Below are positions 11,724 to 22,700 of a DNA stretch of 64,000 nucleotides, piece by piece. The stretch lies in NCBI GenBank assembly GCA_019009955.1, contig CM032229.1, positions 143,181,501 to 143,245,500 of the forward strand, written 5' to 3'. Position 1 is the first letter of the stretch, and every line of letters begins with the position of its first letter. The translations under genes and the position numbers were made by a program. The notes below the pieces were generated by a model that ran no database searches, was not told the origin of the DNA, and saw nothing but the letters and a program-made list of their open reading frames with translations. The DNA is from Riptortus pedestris (lineage: Eukaryota > Arthropoda > Insecta > Hemiptera > Alydidae).

Positions 11724-12349
11724 CAATTTTCATTCTGGATTATTTTTCTCTCTCCTGAATATTAACACATATTTTTGAATGTTTTTGTTTTCAGCGTTAA
11801 GTAAACCCACACTTTAATCATCGGAACAATAAGACAATATATCCTGAAACGTCTTATTTCAATCTTAAACAACAAATATTCTATTCAACAGATATTTACA
11901 AGTTGAGATACATGCAAATAAAACTTTTGATCATGTCATCCATTAAGATTTTAAGTTTTTAACTCGAAAGTGTTTATTTAATCAGTACCTTACATGATAG
12001 ATATTTAACCGTTTCATTCATCATTAAAGACCATATTCGTTGTCAGCTTACATCGGACCAGGTATAGGGGGGAGGGGGTTACAGGGTGGCGAATTCAAAA
12101 ATTCACAATATCCCGTTATAAGGAGCCTCACGTAAAATTGTTATAGAACCAATCTTGTTAGACTATTGATGATCTACAAAACATTTCGATTTCAAGGGAG
12201 TTAATCGTACTTTCTTGTTTTCAGGCTTCATTATCATCCCTCTCGTCGGATTTTTTATTCATCGGACATAGAGAAGATATAGTGAGATGAGATAATTATT
12301 GTATCAAGTGGGAAATCTGCTTATATGACGGAGCCCCTGCGTGAGAGAC
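11724..12349 (+). mobile_element. GTCCGTC-family copy, 5' truncated, second module and 3' end
   Basis: Runs from GAATATTAACACATATTT through GTTAAGTAAACCCACACTT, AAACGTCTTATTTC, TATTTAACCGTTTCATTC, the G-run block at 12066, and AAAATTGTTATAGAACCAATC, to the 3' end GTGGGAAATCTGCTTA...GCCCCTGCGTGAGAGAC. The hairpin is damaged (GGAGCCCCTGCG). The order agrees with the + copy at 27566. Confidence 0.75.
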
Positions 12350-13163
12350 TTTCTTGGAGCTTTTGTAGACTAAGGGGAGAGAAATGGGGCATGGGTAAAG
12401 TGGGCAGGGGTGGTGCTGACCGTGGTGGGGCGACCACTTGTGGCTTGGTAGCCCTGCCAAATCCCAGGCTAACCGCGTTACCCCCGACAACAATGCCCCC
12501 AATTCTTACCTTAACACCCTTACAGCCGAGCGTTCCGATTGGCTCGCCTCAGCCTCCAATCCCCTCGCCCAATTACCATCTTTAACACTAATTCTCCACC
12601 CTCTCACCCCACCCCCACTTGCTTTTTTTAATGCAACCTTTTAAAAGGAGGAAATTTCTGTTTGAGTTTAGGCCCCTCCCCCGAGTCCCCTGAGTTGGAT
12701 CTGCGGCCTGAAAGAGATGTTAATAGACAGAGGAGCGCTAATGCACGTAACCTTGTTAGCCTGTTAAAAACACCTCCTCCGCCGCAGGAAGACCACGTTT
12801 AACTGGTTCTTTTCCACAGTAAAACGTCCATTTGTTAATTTCCATCATCATTCTTGGAGGAAGGAAGAATTGGCCTGTATTTCATAAGCTTTAAACCACT
12901 AACAGGAACTGCGCTTATTTTTTTTTTCTTCTTTTACAGGATTCTGTCTCATCTCCTGTCCCTTGGTAAGTCTCTGATGAAGTTCTCCAAATTCTGACAT
13001 AGGAAGCCATCAATGAAAAAAGAAGAAAAAAATAATTCTGGAAAAGCATTTATGATTAGGGCGAATTTACGGGGGAAATTCTTTTATCTACACTAATTTA
13101 TGGCAAGAATGATATCACTTCTGCAGCTGAGAACGACACTTTTGGAGATTTAGAGAAAATGAA
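12350..13163. other. GC-rich, C-run-rich non-coding island
   Basis: 12360-12720 is clearly richer in G+C than the surroundings. It has G runs on the left and C runs on the right, and overlapping low-complexity open frames of 68-86 codons on both strands. None resembles a protein family I know. It could be a CpG-rich regulatory or exon-adjacent island, or a remnant of an unclassified repeat. Confidence 0.4.
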
Positions 13164-13174
13164 ACACACACACA

Positions 13175-13204
<30 letters not shown>
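13164..13204. repeat. (CA)n(TA)n microsatellite
   Basis: A short CA run passes into about 14 TA units, 27 bases before a solo LTR. Confidence 0.95.
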
Positions 13205-13210
<6 letters not shown>

Positions 13211-13231
13211 CATTCATTTATACATATATAT

Positions 13232-13855
13232 TGTTGCGAAAACTAAGTAAATGAAAAATTAAACAGAGCTAATCACATATTTAAGAAGTTCGAAGTAGAT
13301 CAAAGGAGCCAACCGATGGTCTAGCCAATCCTCGGCATTACCTGTCCGCGATCTGGAAGTGTCGAGACAATTCCCTTTTGATGTCTCCGCCCGGCTATAA
13401 AAGCGGCTCAGCTCGTCCCGAGAGTTTGTTGTGTTCTCAGCTCTCTCCAAGTGATCAACAGTGCGTTAAGCTTTAGTGAACAGTGCGTTTTAGTTGCAAT
13501 GCGGTAAAGTGTTTTATGTGAAGAACAGCGTTGTGCCGTGATTCTCTAAACAACAGTATAATGTCGTGTTTAAGTAAAGTGCAGAGCAGTGCCCGCTATC
13601 TTTGCGAAGATCAGTGCAGTGCCGTGTTTTTGTGAAGTTCAGTGATCGTGAATGAGTTATGGAACTGTGTAATAAGAGTAACATTGAAAGTATCGGTACA
13701 TAGTGTGAGTTAAGAATAATTACCCAAGTGTGTAGTGTATTGTTAAATAAATTTTAGAGTGATAAAACCTGATAAAGCTTGTGTTCGTTTAATTTTGTAA
13801 TCTAAAAGAACTTTAATAAACAACGATTATTACTGATTTTGTAATAAAAATAACA
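13232..13855 (+). mobile_element. Solo LTR, Gypsy-like, with ATAT target duplication
   Basis: Begins TGTTGCGAAAA and ends AATAACA, so it has TG...CA termini. It is flanked by ATAT at 13228-13231 and 13856-13859. A TATA box (TATAAA at 13396) is followed by CAGTGCG-rich leader sequence, and AATAAA motifs lie near the 3' end. It aligns with the LTR at 40486-41179 (shared TCAAAGGA.CC, CCCTTTTGATGT, GCAGTGCCGTG, TTAAGAATAATTACC, GAAATAAATT-like blocks). A 4-bp ATAT duplication fits Gypsy-type integration. No internal region is adjacent, so it is a solo LTR. Confidence 0.88.
13396..13401 (+). promoter_or_regulatory. LTR TATA box
   Basis: TATAAA within CCGGCTATAAAAGCGGC. The homologous position of the second LTR has TATATAAAGAGCGGC. 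Confidence 0.75.
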
Positions 13856-14354
13856 ATATTTTAATTAGGCATTATAGACTATTGAGATCTTTAAGCACCC
13901 CCAAACGAGATTCAGAGAATTCGTGATCAGAGTTATAATTAGTGAGTGAGAAACTCGACTTAAGAACCTCGTTAACCAAGGAGGATCTGAAATGAGTTGT
14001 CCCAGTAGACTGAGGGGCCTCATTATACCGTGGAGTGTCAATGGTCAGTTCACCCTGCCAGTGGTCGGGATCTAAGGGAGTCATACTCGTTATTCATCGT
14101 GCTATCGGAAGTACATGCTCGTTATACTTCCACTGATCTACAAGCTCTGCGACTCTAGCACACTCGTGTGTGCAATTTGCTGAACTAATGGTATTCCTTG
14201 CTTATGTTGGTGATCGGACGGACCTGCATCTATTTTCACCGTCAGCTTACTGATGGTGGTCCCCCAGCAGTTGCTAGAAGACCCTTCTATTAATAAAGAA
14301 AACTCTCGCAAGTGCTAAACTTTGTGCCAAAGGTTGTGTAGCGAAATATTCTTT
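13856..14354. other. Unassigned span, weakly similar to 24950-25330
   Basis: Contains GGGCCTCATTATA followed by CAGTGGTCGG within about 60 bases, as does 25035-25085. This suggests an old, unclassified repeat. A 70-codon minus frame at 13872-14084 has no recognised relatives. Confidence 0.35.
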
Positions 14355-14881
14355 TGGCAGATTACTCTTAAGAGTATGAGTTTTTGAGGTTGTAATCATG
14401 AAGAGATTTTCGAAAAATATCTTCAAATAACAATCGATCCTACCTAGTAGAGGACAAAATAAAGTCGTACAAACTGATATGCACAGTCTGTTGCAGCTCT
14501 CGCGATCCCAATTTATTTATTACTATTAAAGTTCAGAGTCCTTAATGGCTGAAATCGAATCAGGAGTTGGGAGGGGGGGTGGAGTCTAGAGGGGAATACG
14601 AAAACTATAAATATCTACGTTGCCATGAGTCAGATCGAAAAATATTATAGAACTTAAAAATATTGGTAATTATTAATACGCATGTTTTGTTCTCTTCATT
14701 ATTTCTTAACTCATATATGAAGTTATTTTTACTTTCTTGATTTAATTCTTCAGAAAACCCACACTTCTAGTCAGGGGGGTTTTAATTCGAAATAGAACAT
14801 ATATGGTTAGAAGATATCAGTAGTGTGTCGTATCAGCGCGTGCGAAATCTGCTTAGTTTAGGCTGCCCATGCGTGACGGAA
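14355..14881 (+). mobile_element. GTCCGTC-family copy, short form
   Basis: Starts TGGCAGATTACTCTTAAGAG (a mutated terminal palindrome), then TCATGAAGAGATTTTCG, TCGATCCTACC, AATGGCTGAAATCG, a G run, CGTTGCCATGAGTCAGATCG, and ends TGCGAAATCTGCTTAG...GCGTGACGGA. The (TA)n tract is missing. Confidence 0.85.
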
Positions 14882-15194
14882 TTTTTTACTCCCTTGTAAA
14901 AAGTAAAGGAAGTAGTATACTTGTCAAAAAATGCGGTTTTCAGATTACACCGGAATTATCTGTTTCGACCTTCCTGCTTCTATTTTGACGAGTTTCGGCG
15001 TACGGGCATACAACCATGACTACTACTAAACGGCTGATCTCATATTTAGGGCTGCTGAAATATCTATTTGTGCACCATCCATATTGAAATCGACTAAGGG
15101 GTGGGAGTCTATAGATTGTGTCTTATGACAAATTTAATTTTAAGTGAGGGGTAGCAAACATTTTTATTATTTAATTTATTTATTATTTATTTAA
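14882..15194. other. Unclassified probable repeat
   Basis: Phrases such as GGTTTTCAGATTACACCGG, TTTTGACGAGTTTCGGCGTA and TTGTGCACC look like an interspersed repeat of a type common in invertebrates. I cannot name it and see no second copy here. Confidence 0.3.
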
Positions 15195-15320
15195 GGGCCA
15201 CTTTATGCAACTATGGCTAATTGGGATGGCTTTTCTACAAGTTACCACCCTTTTCAAGCCAGAATTGGACTAAGGACTGTATTTAATGCGTCCATCACTT
15301 AATGAATTCCTATTGCCTAA
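15195..15320 (-). mobile_element. tRNA-derived SINE, 3' part
   Basis: On the minus strand it gives the SINE body: CATTAAAT, CAGTCC-TTAGTCC, TGGCTTGAAAAGGGTGGTAA, CTTGTAGA, CCCAATTAGCCATAG and ATAAAGTGG. These align with the body of the full copy at 38041-38273. The tRNA-like head is missing. Confidence 0.75.
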
Positions 15321-15543
15321 GATCATTTAATTTAATTGTAATACAAGGAAATTACAAGGCCACAATAAATTTCGTATTATTATTATACTTAAGGTAAGAT
15401 TTTAGTAAATTAGTAATTATTTTAAATCAGTTAAACAGGTATTTGCAATAAACATATTGTCGACATTCATCTGGAAAAAATAACACTATTGAATTATTTC
15501 CATCAGTAATAGTTTATAAATTTTATTGTAAAATGTTATTATG

Positions 15544-15742
15544 TTACGTCCACTTTGTTCTGCTAAGGCTGATTGGGTTGGATTACTTATATTATTCTTT
15601 TCAAGCCAGGGGACTAAGTATTTTATTTAATGAGTTCATTAATAAATAAAGTCTGAGTGCTCAGGTGAGAATCGAACCAAGACTTTAGGTTTACCAATAG
15701 AGTTTATGACCAATGCCTTAACTCACAAGAGGGTCCTGAGTT
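15544..15742 (-). mobile_element. tRNA-derived SINE, near full length
   Basis: The minus strand reads a tRNA-like head with B box GGTTCGATTCTC (15668-15680), then TCATTAAATAA, CTTAGTCCCCTGGCTTGAAAAG, and a tail ending in AAAGTGGACGTAA. The copy is diverged. A second, 5'-truncated copy lies about 220 bases away in the same orientation. Confidence 0.78.
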
Positions 15743-16200
15743 ATTTTGTCCATATAAAATATTAGAGTATGTATATAACTGAGCTACTGTACTCCATATT
15801 TTCTATCCATTACATTTATTTACTTTAAAAATTCCTTTACTTATATAAGCAATATATCATCGGTGTATTATCTTAAGCTAATTATATTATTCATATTACG
15901 TGCAGGTAGATTAGAGCAATAGCCCCCTATCCTTGGAAAGGCTATATTCTAAAAAGTTAGGCAGTCTAATTAGATAGCTGCTATCCGGTTGTAAAAAAGA
16001 TATATTGCATTTTACTCCGAAATGTAAGAAGATAATACAGTCGTAACACGCGAACCTTATAGTTTTAATGAAAATTAACTTTTTTGGATGGCGATAGTAA
16101 TAAAAGTGTTCAGCTACAATAATTCATAGGCTCAAGAGCCTTGAGAAGAGCTAACGCCTGTCACACGACTTTTGGGAGGAGGGAATTTGAATAGTAGAAG
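15743..16200. other. Unassigned AT-rich span
   Basis: No supported gene or repeat. Confidence 0.5.
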
Positions 16201-17130
16201 GTCCATCACGCAGGGGCTGCGTAAAACAAGCAGATTTCTCACGTCCTGGCCTGACACGACTAACCTCGTCTCACCTTATATATTCTTTATTTCCAAATAA
16301 AAATATGATGAGTAGAAGTGGGGGTTCACAGCACGCTGGAAACCATAAAATACGCATAACTATCTTATCTGAATATGAACATTAGAGCTGAATTAAACGT
16401 TTACATAATCACTATGGTATAGATCAAATAAACATTTTAAATCAAGACCGGAAAATCACTACGTATTTGAATATCTCAAACAGTAAAAGATCAATGAAAA
16501 CAATATTCGGTTTTAAGCTTCGAATGAAGTGTTTATGACATCTTATTGTTAATATGATATGAGTAGGAGTGGGGAATTACCTGAGGGTGACAACTAAGAA
16601 ATGGAAATATATCAGCACTAATAATGGAGATAGTGAAAAAAAAAAAAAAAATATTCAATAAGATTGGTCCCATACAATTTTTCTATCTGAAATATTATAA
16701 GGGAGATATTTCGATTTATCAAAATTCCTCCCCTGTAAACCCCCTCCCCCCTCCCCACTTGTCCGATTTAAGCCATTAACGAACTTAATATTTATTTTTA
16801 CACAAAACGCTTCAATATCCAGTTGGGTAACGATCGAACAAAGATGGCTTGAGCGGTAACAGACCAATATATGTATATATGAACGGACGTCATTTTCATC
16901 TTCTCCTAGGTTGGATAGATGGACTTTTGAAGACTGTTTTTTGTGAATTTAAAACGGAAATTCGAAATGTCTTCGTTGTTATGCATGGGATCGAAAAATG
17001 TATAGAAAGAATATGAATGCTAATGTAATTTGCTAAAATATTCTTTCTATGCTTTTTTGTACGACTAATGGTTAACCAGATACGGCTGATTTAAGAGTTT
17101 TTAACGGGATATCTTCAGAAAAGTAGTACA
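16201..17130 (-). mobile_element. GTCCGTC-family long copy, then an opposite-strand fragment
   Basis: Starts GTCCATCACGCAGGGGCTGC at 16201. It carries second-module landmarks (GATGAGTAGAAGTGGGGGTT) and first-module landmarks (TATGAGTAGGAGTGGGG, ATTGGTCCCATACAATTTTTC, CCTCCCCTGTAAACCCCC, GAACGGACGTCATTTTCATC). Near 16945 the sequence switches to + sense (AAATGTCTTCGTTGTTATGC, GATCGAAAAATGTATAGAA) until about 17130. The terminal palindrome is lost. Confidence 0.75.
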
Positions 17131-17312
17131 AAGTCTGATGTAAAAGTAGTAAACCCATAGTTTACTATAATTATTTGTGTAGTATTAATTACAATTTCTA
17201 TGGTGGGAGCTACGGTTCTTATTTTAATGTGTTTTTATTTGAAATATATTGTATGACTTACTAGTCAAGTTTTGTCTTCCCATTAGTTCATTATATGGTT
17301 TTATTGCCATAT

Positions 17313-17318
<6 letters not shown>

Positions 17319-17357
<39 letters not shown>
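17319..17357. repeat. (TA)n microsatellite
   Basis: About 19 TA units outside any recognised element copy. Confidence 0.95.
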
Positions 17358-17360
<3 letters not shown>

Positions 17361-18683
17361 ATTACACTAGGTAATAGAGTGCACTATTGTACCTGCTGAG
17401 CTGTATACCTGTCAACACATAATAATTAGCACTGGCCTAGTTAGTGGCCTTTTTGGAGACCAAAATTTCAAGATTGTCGTGCTTTATTTCGGTATGGTAT
17501 CGGATTTCGTGGGTATCAATATGATTTGAATGATGAAACTGAATTGTCAATTCTAGGCACCGTTGAAAATCCCTAATTAAGCAGGTCTTGAGTGACTTCT
17601 AATATAATTTAATGTCCGTATATTAATGCTTAATAGGGGAAAAAATGGGAATGTTGCCTTTGTAGAAAGGAGTCTTTGGTATAATAAATGTTAATACTTG
17701 CTGCAAGTTTGACCTCAATATTATTATGAATATTTGCTTAATAATGTGCTTTCACGTGATAAATTTTTAACTGTATTTAAGTTTCAGTAATTCAGTTGGC
17801 AGTCTGCTTCTGACTTTCTCACTAACACCGTAATATTATATAATGTTGAAAACGTTCTGCTGCATTGGAGTTCCAAGTCCTGCATGTGAGAGAGTGGAGT
17901 AAGGCAGGAATCAGAGGGGTTCATTGATTGATTAAAGTAACTGTTGATATGGAGGTAATTATGGATTAACCAGTTTGAAATTGGTGGCCTGAGGGTGAAG
18001 GAGCTGCCCTGGTTCTTGTTGTAAGCATATTGCGTTTGTGCTGTGGACAGTTCAAATATCAACAGTTTAGCGATAACCAGTTGACTGCACATGTAGCTAG
18101 GCTAATCCATTATTGCACGTTTGACAGAGCAAGTGGCCAGGAGATGGGGGTTAATGTGCAGTAGGAGAGTTGCACCGGCTACCTACTGAGTACCCATTCA
18201 CCATAATACCTGCTGCATCCCTTCGTGTGGAAACAAGCCGAGAGTGGAGGGGAGTGCTCTGCTCCTCTCTCTCTCTCTCTCCCTCTCCGCCCTCTGATCA
18301 AGGTTGAGAGCACTCATAACTATTGTCTGTTATCATTAGATAGTTCAAATGTGTGTATGTCTCAACTAGCCCTTGCCCATTGATTTGTTAATAAACAGCA
18401 AAATTATTGACGGTCCGCTGCCCATAATTAATATCGCGTCACGGATGGCTGGCTGTTTGCCTTGTCATATTGAGAGCTTCTGGAATTGGATTTAAGAGAA
18501 ATAATTCACTTTGCTCTGCGTTATCCAAGCTCAAAGTGAATAGTAATTTCAAAATAATTTATCTACTAATTTCTGAAATAATTCATTTGCCAGAGGCAAA
18601 ATCAGCTTGATAATAGCGGAATCAGAGACGAAAATATATATTTGGTTTAAATTGCTTTTCAGTCTCCTGAATGTTATTGTTAT
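17358..18683. other. Non-coding span with a (CT)n tract
   Basis: A 102-codon minus frame (17784-18092) has no recognisable domain, signal peptide or repeat partner and I do not call it a gene. (CT)n lies at about 18263-18290. 18410-18560 (CCCATAATTAATATCGCGTC, then GGATGGCTGGCTG) is a higher-complexity island. Confidence 0.45.
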
Positions 18684-19440
18684 TAGCAGATTTCCCTTAA
18701 GGGAAATCAGCTATTGGGGTCGTACTCATGACGCGATTTTCGAAAAATTTCTTCAAATGTCCATCGATCCTATCCAGGAGATGACGAAAATGAGGTCCGT
18801 TCAAAATTATATATATATTTGTCTGTTAACGCTCTAGCGGTCGCAATTTTTGTTTGATCGTTACGAAACTCGATATTTAACCGTTTTATGTAAAAAGACA
18901 GATCAAGTTCGTTAATGGCTGAAATCGGACTAGAGGGAGGGGGGAGGGGGATTTTCGAAAATTCAAAATACCTCCGTTATTATGCATCGGATCGAAAAAT
19001 TATATAGAACCAATCTTATTGCAAATTAAATTTACTATAAATATACATTTATTCTCTATCTTGAATATTAACCGAGATATTTGCATTTTTATGAAGTCTG
19101 TGGTCGGGTATAGTTCGGATTAGGTCAGCCATTTCCGTCATTGCTCGGCTCAGGTGGAGGCTTCTTCTAACCTTACCTGTCGTTTCTAACCTTATCTTAC
19201 CTTCGTTACTTTGTGAGATTTATGCAAATACGTTCTGTTCATCCGCCCCCCCCCCCTTCTTTAGTTCTTGGACTACTAAAATTTGAGTTATTAGAATATG
19301 AATTGTTCTTACAATCCCGAAGCCGTTTCAGTTGGGAATTTATTTTAATTAACTGAAAGATTTCTCATTACCGTTTGTATTTAATCACGGTGGTGTTGTG
19401 TTGAAATCTGCTTAGCTTGCGCAGCCCCCACGTGACGGAC
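18684..19440 (+). mobile_element. GTCCGTC-family element, both ends preserved (757 bp)
   Basis: The 5' end is TAGCAGATTTCCC-TTAAGGGAAATCAGC and the 3' end is GCGCAGCCCCCACGTGACGGAC followed by seven T's. Internal order: GGGGTCGTACTCATGACGCG, CATCGATCCTATCCAGGAGA, TGAGGTCCGTTCAAAATTATA, a short TA tract, GTCTGTTAACGCTCTAGCGG, AATGGCTGAAATCGG, the G block, CGGATCGAAAAATTATATAG and AACCGAGATATTTGCA. The 30-bp 5' palindrome and the inverted copy of AGCAGATTTC near the 3' end are both visible. Confidence 0.9.
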
Positions 19441-21184
19441 TTTTTTTGGTATACTCCATTATACAGGCAGAGGTAAGATGTAAGCGGGCTCATCACGAGT
19501 ATTACCACGTATCAGGGTTTGTGTTCTGGATATAACATCATCTTCGATTTGGTACATTCCGAAGACATTTGTTACAATTGTGGACAACTGATTGACATCT
19601 TAAACACGAGTTTGGCAAGAACTCTTTGTTATTCTGTAAGATAATATATTGTTTGTTATTTTTGGTAGTTAATGTTGACAATTGATTCTTTTGAAGAATA
19701 GAGCATTTCAGTTGTTGACGAAGTGACTGACAATTACCAATGTATATTCACTCAACTATTTTAAATTTTAATTTAAACGTTAAAATCAAACTTCTGTTGA
19801 AGAAGTGAGACATTCCTGGATTACAAGATTGTTTTTGTTTTTTTTAAATCAGCTAGATTTAATAATAAGATTATATTTATATATATATATATATAAGTGT
19901 GTGCATGGCATTAGTGACTATTGGTCGCTTTTTCTTTATTCAAGCAACTACACAAATATTCCACGATGGACAAGGAATTGCTTAGAAAGCTAACTACAAT
20001 GGCAAGACTTAATCCCATGCATCTGTATTACAATTCCGAAAGGCTGCAGAAAAATTCTTTAAAAATTTTTAAATTAGGTTTTTTCAACCACTTGTTTTTA
20101 AAATCTTAAGACATAACCAATATCATTAGCACAGCACAGTTCAAGACATCGTTTTCGCCAGGATTGATCCCCCGGTGAAAATGATATATCCCGACACCTT
20201 GAAGGAGGAACATCTGGCAATTAATTATAATACTGTTTATTTGGAGGTGTTAAATTTCATCTGAGGGTTCTTGGCTCTATAATTCAGGGTCTGGTTGGGT
20301 ATGAATGGGTTGCAACTTGTCAATGACAACCAAGATCGGCTTACTTATCCAGCCAGACTATTGTATAGCTGTCACTCACCACCATATCTCCTATACAACA
20401 CTATATATCTACTTGCAGACACGATACCTACCACTCCCTTTATCAACAATTGTTTTATCGACGAATCTTATCAGCTATCATAATAAACGAATTATTTCTT
20501 TCTAAGAGTATTTATTAAAAATATTACGAAAGAAACATTGAAAAAAAAAGTCATAAGCAATATCAAGGAGTACTTTATTCTAGTTTATCTTTTTTTTTTT
20601 TTTTTTTTTAAATCTTGTAAGGAGAATTGGTCTGTAACTGTTTTCCATTTACTCGAAAATTTCCATGTAAATAACAACTATTCTGCTACTTTTTTTTCTG
20701 TTCTAAAACGTATGCAAATATTAGTAATGAAGTTATAAATGGAAATGTATTTATAGAAGTATACTCTAATAATTTAGATTTTCAGTAATTTATCTTCAAC
20801 AGATCAATCCATAATATAAAATATTAATTAAAATATGAAATTTAATTGATGTTCTGGACAGAATACAACGCCAAAAAATAATTAATAATTTAATCAATTT
20901 CATAAGAGAGGAATTATTTTTGCCCACCCGTTTTTGAACCCGAGCATCCCGGCCAGTGCTTTACCGAATAAACCGCAAATAGGAGTAGTAACTAGTTCCA
21001 TAATTTCTTCTCTCTTACTAAACTGTCGAAAAACGACGCGTTACAAAAATTTGTAATCTTGGAGTCACAACTTATTGCCATGGACAGATGATTTAATCCA
21101 ATTATTCGGTAACTGTACTTAACTGGTAGAGTAACAGCAGAGACTGAGTGAACTAAGCAGACTTCCCAAGTTCTAAGTAAAAAA
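19441..21184. other. AT-rich non-coding span
   Basis: Contains a short TA tract near 19877-19894 and a T run at 20590-20609. The open frames of 62-66 codons are AT-driven and unrecognised. A possible tRNA-like fragment near 20935-20985 (TTGAACCCGAGCATCCCGGCC) is too weak to call as a SINE. Confidence 0.45.
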
Positions 21185-21990
21185 TTCCGTCACGCAGGGG
21201 CTGCGTAAAATAAACAGATTATCCATCTGAAGTTTTACAATAGAAAAATCTGCATACTGGTAATAAAAGCCCACCATGAGTAAATACAAACGGTAATAAG
21301 AAATCTTTCAGTTAATTTTAATAAATTCCCAACTAAAACGTCTTCTGAATTGTAAAAATAATTTATATTTTAATAACTCAAATTTTAGTAGTACAAGAAC
21401 TAAAGAAGGGGGGGGGGTGGCGGATGAACAGACCGTATTTGCATCACAAAAAAGTAAGGAAGGTAAGGTAGGGTTAGAAACGACAAGTAAGGTTAGAAGT
21501 AGCCTCCCACGTGAGGCTAGAAGTTACGAAAACGGCCGAACTAATCCTAACAAAACCCGGCTGTGGCCTTCATAAAAATGCAAATATCTCGGTTAATATT
21601 CAAGATAGAGAATAAACATATATAACAATATTTATAGTAAATTTAATTTGCAATAAGAATGGTTCTATACAATTTTTCGATCCGATGTACAATAACGGAG
21701 ATATTTCAAAAATCCCCCCTCTTAACCCCCCCCCCTCCCACTGGTCCGATTTCAGCCGTTAACGAACTTGATCTTCTTTTTTACATAAAACGATTAAATA
21801 CCGAGTTTGGTGACGATTAAACAAAAATTGCGACCGCTAGAGTGTTAACAGAGAAATATATATATAGTTTTGAACGGACCTCATTTTCGTCATCTCCTGG
21901 GTAGGATCGATGGAGATTTGAGGAAATTTTTCAAAAATTGCGTCATGAGTACGACCTCAATAGCTGATTTCCCTTAAGGGAAATATGCTA
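21185..21990 (-). mobile_element. GTCCGTC-family element, both ends preserved (about 806 bp)
   Basis: Starts TTCCGTCACGCAGGGGCTGC and ends CAATAGCTGATTTCCCTTAAGGG-AAATATGCTA. It is almost a mirror of the copy at 18684-19440, including the unusual AAGGTAAGGTAGGGTTAGAA and CGTGAGGCTAGAAG segment, so these two share a subfamily. The TA tract is reduced to a few units. Confidence 0.9.
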
Positions 21991-21997
21991 AAACCAA

Positions 21998-22700
21998 TCA
22001 GTAGTAGTGGAGGGGGGGGGATATTGAAGGGTGAAATAAAAAAAGTATGCATAAATCGCTTAATACTTGAATTACGAAAAAGTACATAGTACAACAATCT
22101 TAGAACATTTGTATTTTAACCCGATTGGTTCTATAAGAATTTGCGATCCTACTCATTATAACGGGGATATTTGGAATTTACAAATCATCCCCTTTCTAAA
22201 CACCCACTATTCCAGGTCCTATTTCAGCCAACAACAAATATGATTTTTAGTGTTTATTTTATTACGGTTAAATATTGAGTATGGTAATTTATTGTAAGGC
22301 TGAGAAAAATGCTCGCACGTCTTGTCTTCATTCTTTTTTACATTCTGCACTAATATACTCACATTACATTTCTGTATGTTGGAACTAAACTGACTTGTAT
22401 TTTGAGTTGTACAAGAATTTTTCTAATAAAATGTTAAAAAATGTTATATTGTGTATAGTACAGATGAAATAAACATTTACGAATTAAGAACGTAAAATCT
22501 TAAACGATGGCATCATCATGTATCTCACACAGTGTGAGTTTAATGGAAACAATATTTAGTATTACACTTAGAATAATTTCACGGTGTAACGGCTTATTGT
22601 TAATATGACATGAGTAGGAGTGGGGGTTTACTGAAGCCTGATAACTAAAAAATGCATATATCTCGGTTAATATTCATGATAAAGAAAATTTGTATATTAC
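21998..22700 (-). mobile_element. GTCCGTC-family module fragments
   Basis: 21998-22330 reads as the second internal module (CAGTAGTAGTGGAGGG, TAGAACATTTGTATTT, ATTGGTTCTATAAGAA, CGATCCTACTCATTATAACG, GGTCCTATTTCAGCC, GTTAAATATTGAGTATGG). 22480-22700 continues with GATGGCATCATCATG, AATATGACATGAGTAGGAG and ATATCTCGGTTAATATTCA. No terminus remains at the right side. Confidence 0.7.

Noticed and set aside
12325..12585. 86-codon Pro/Gly-rich + frame
   Set aside because: Starts inside the 3' end of a GTCCGTC copy and runs through a C-run-rich region. Overlapping frames exist on both strands.
17784..18092. 102-codon minus frame as a gene
   Set aside because: No recognised motif, and surrounded by non-coding sequence. 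It may be a chance frame.
20935..20985. Sixth SINE copy
   Set aside because: Only a weak B-box-like phrase. The SINE body does not follow.
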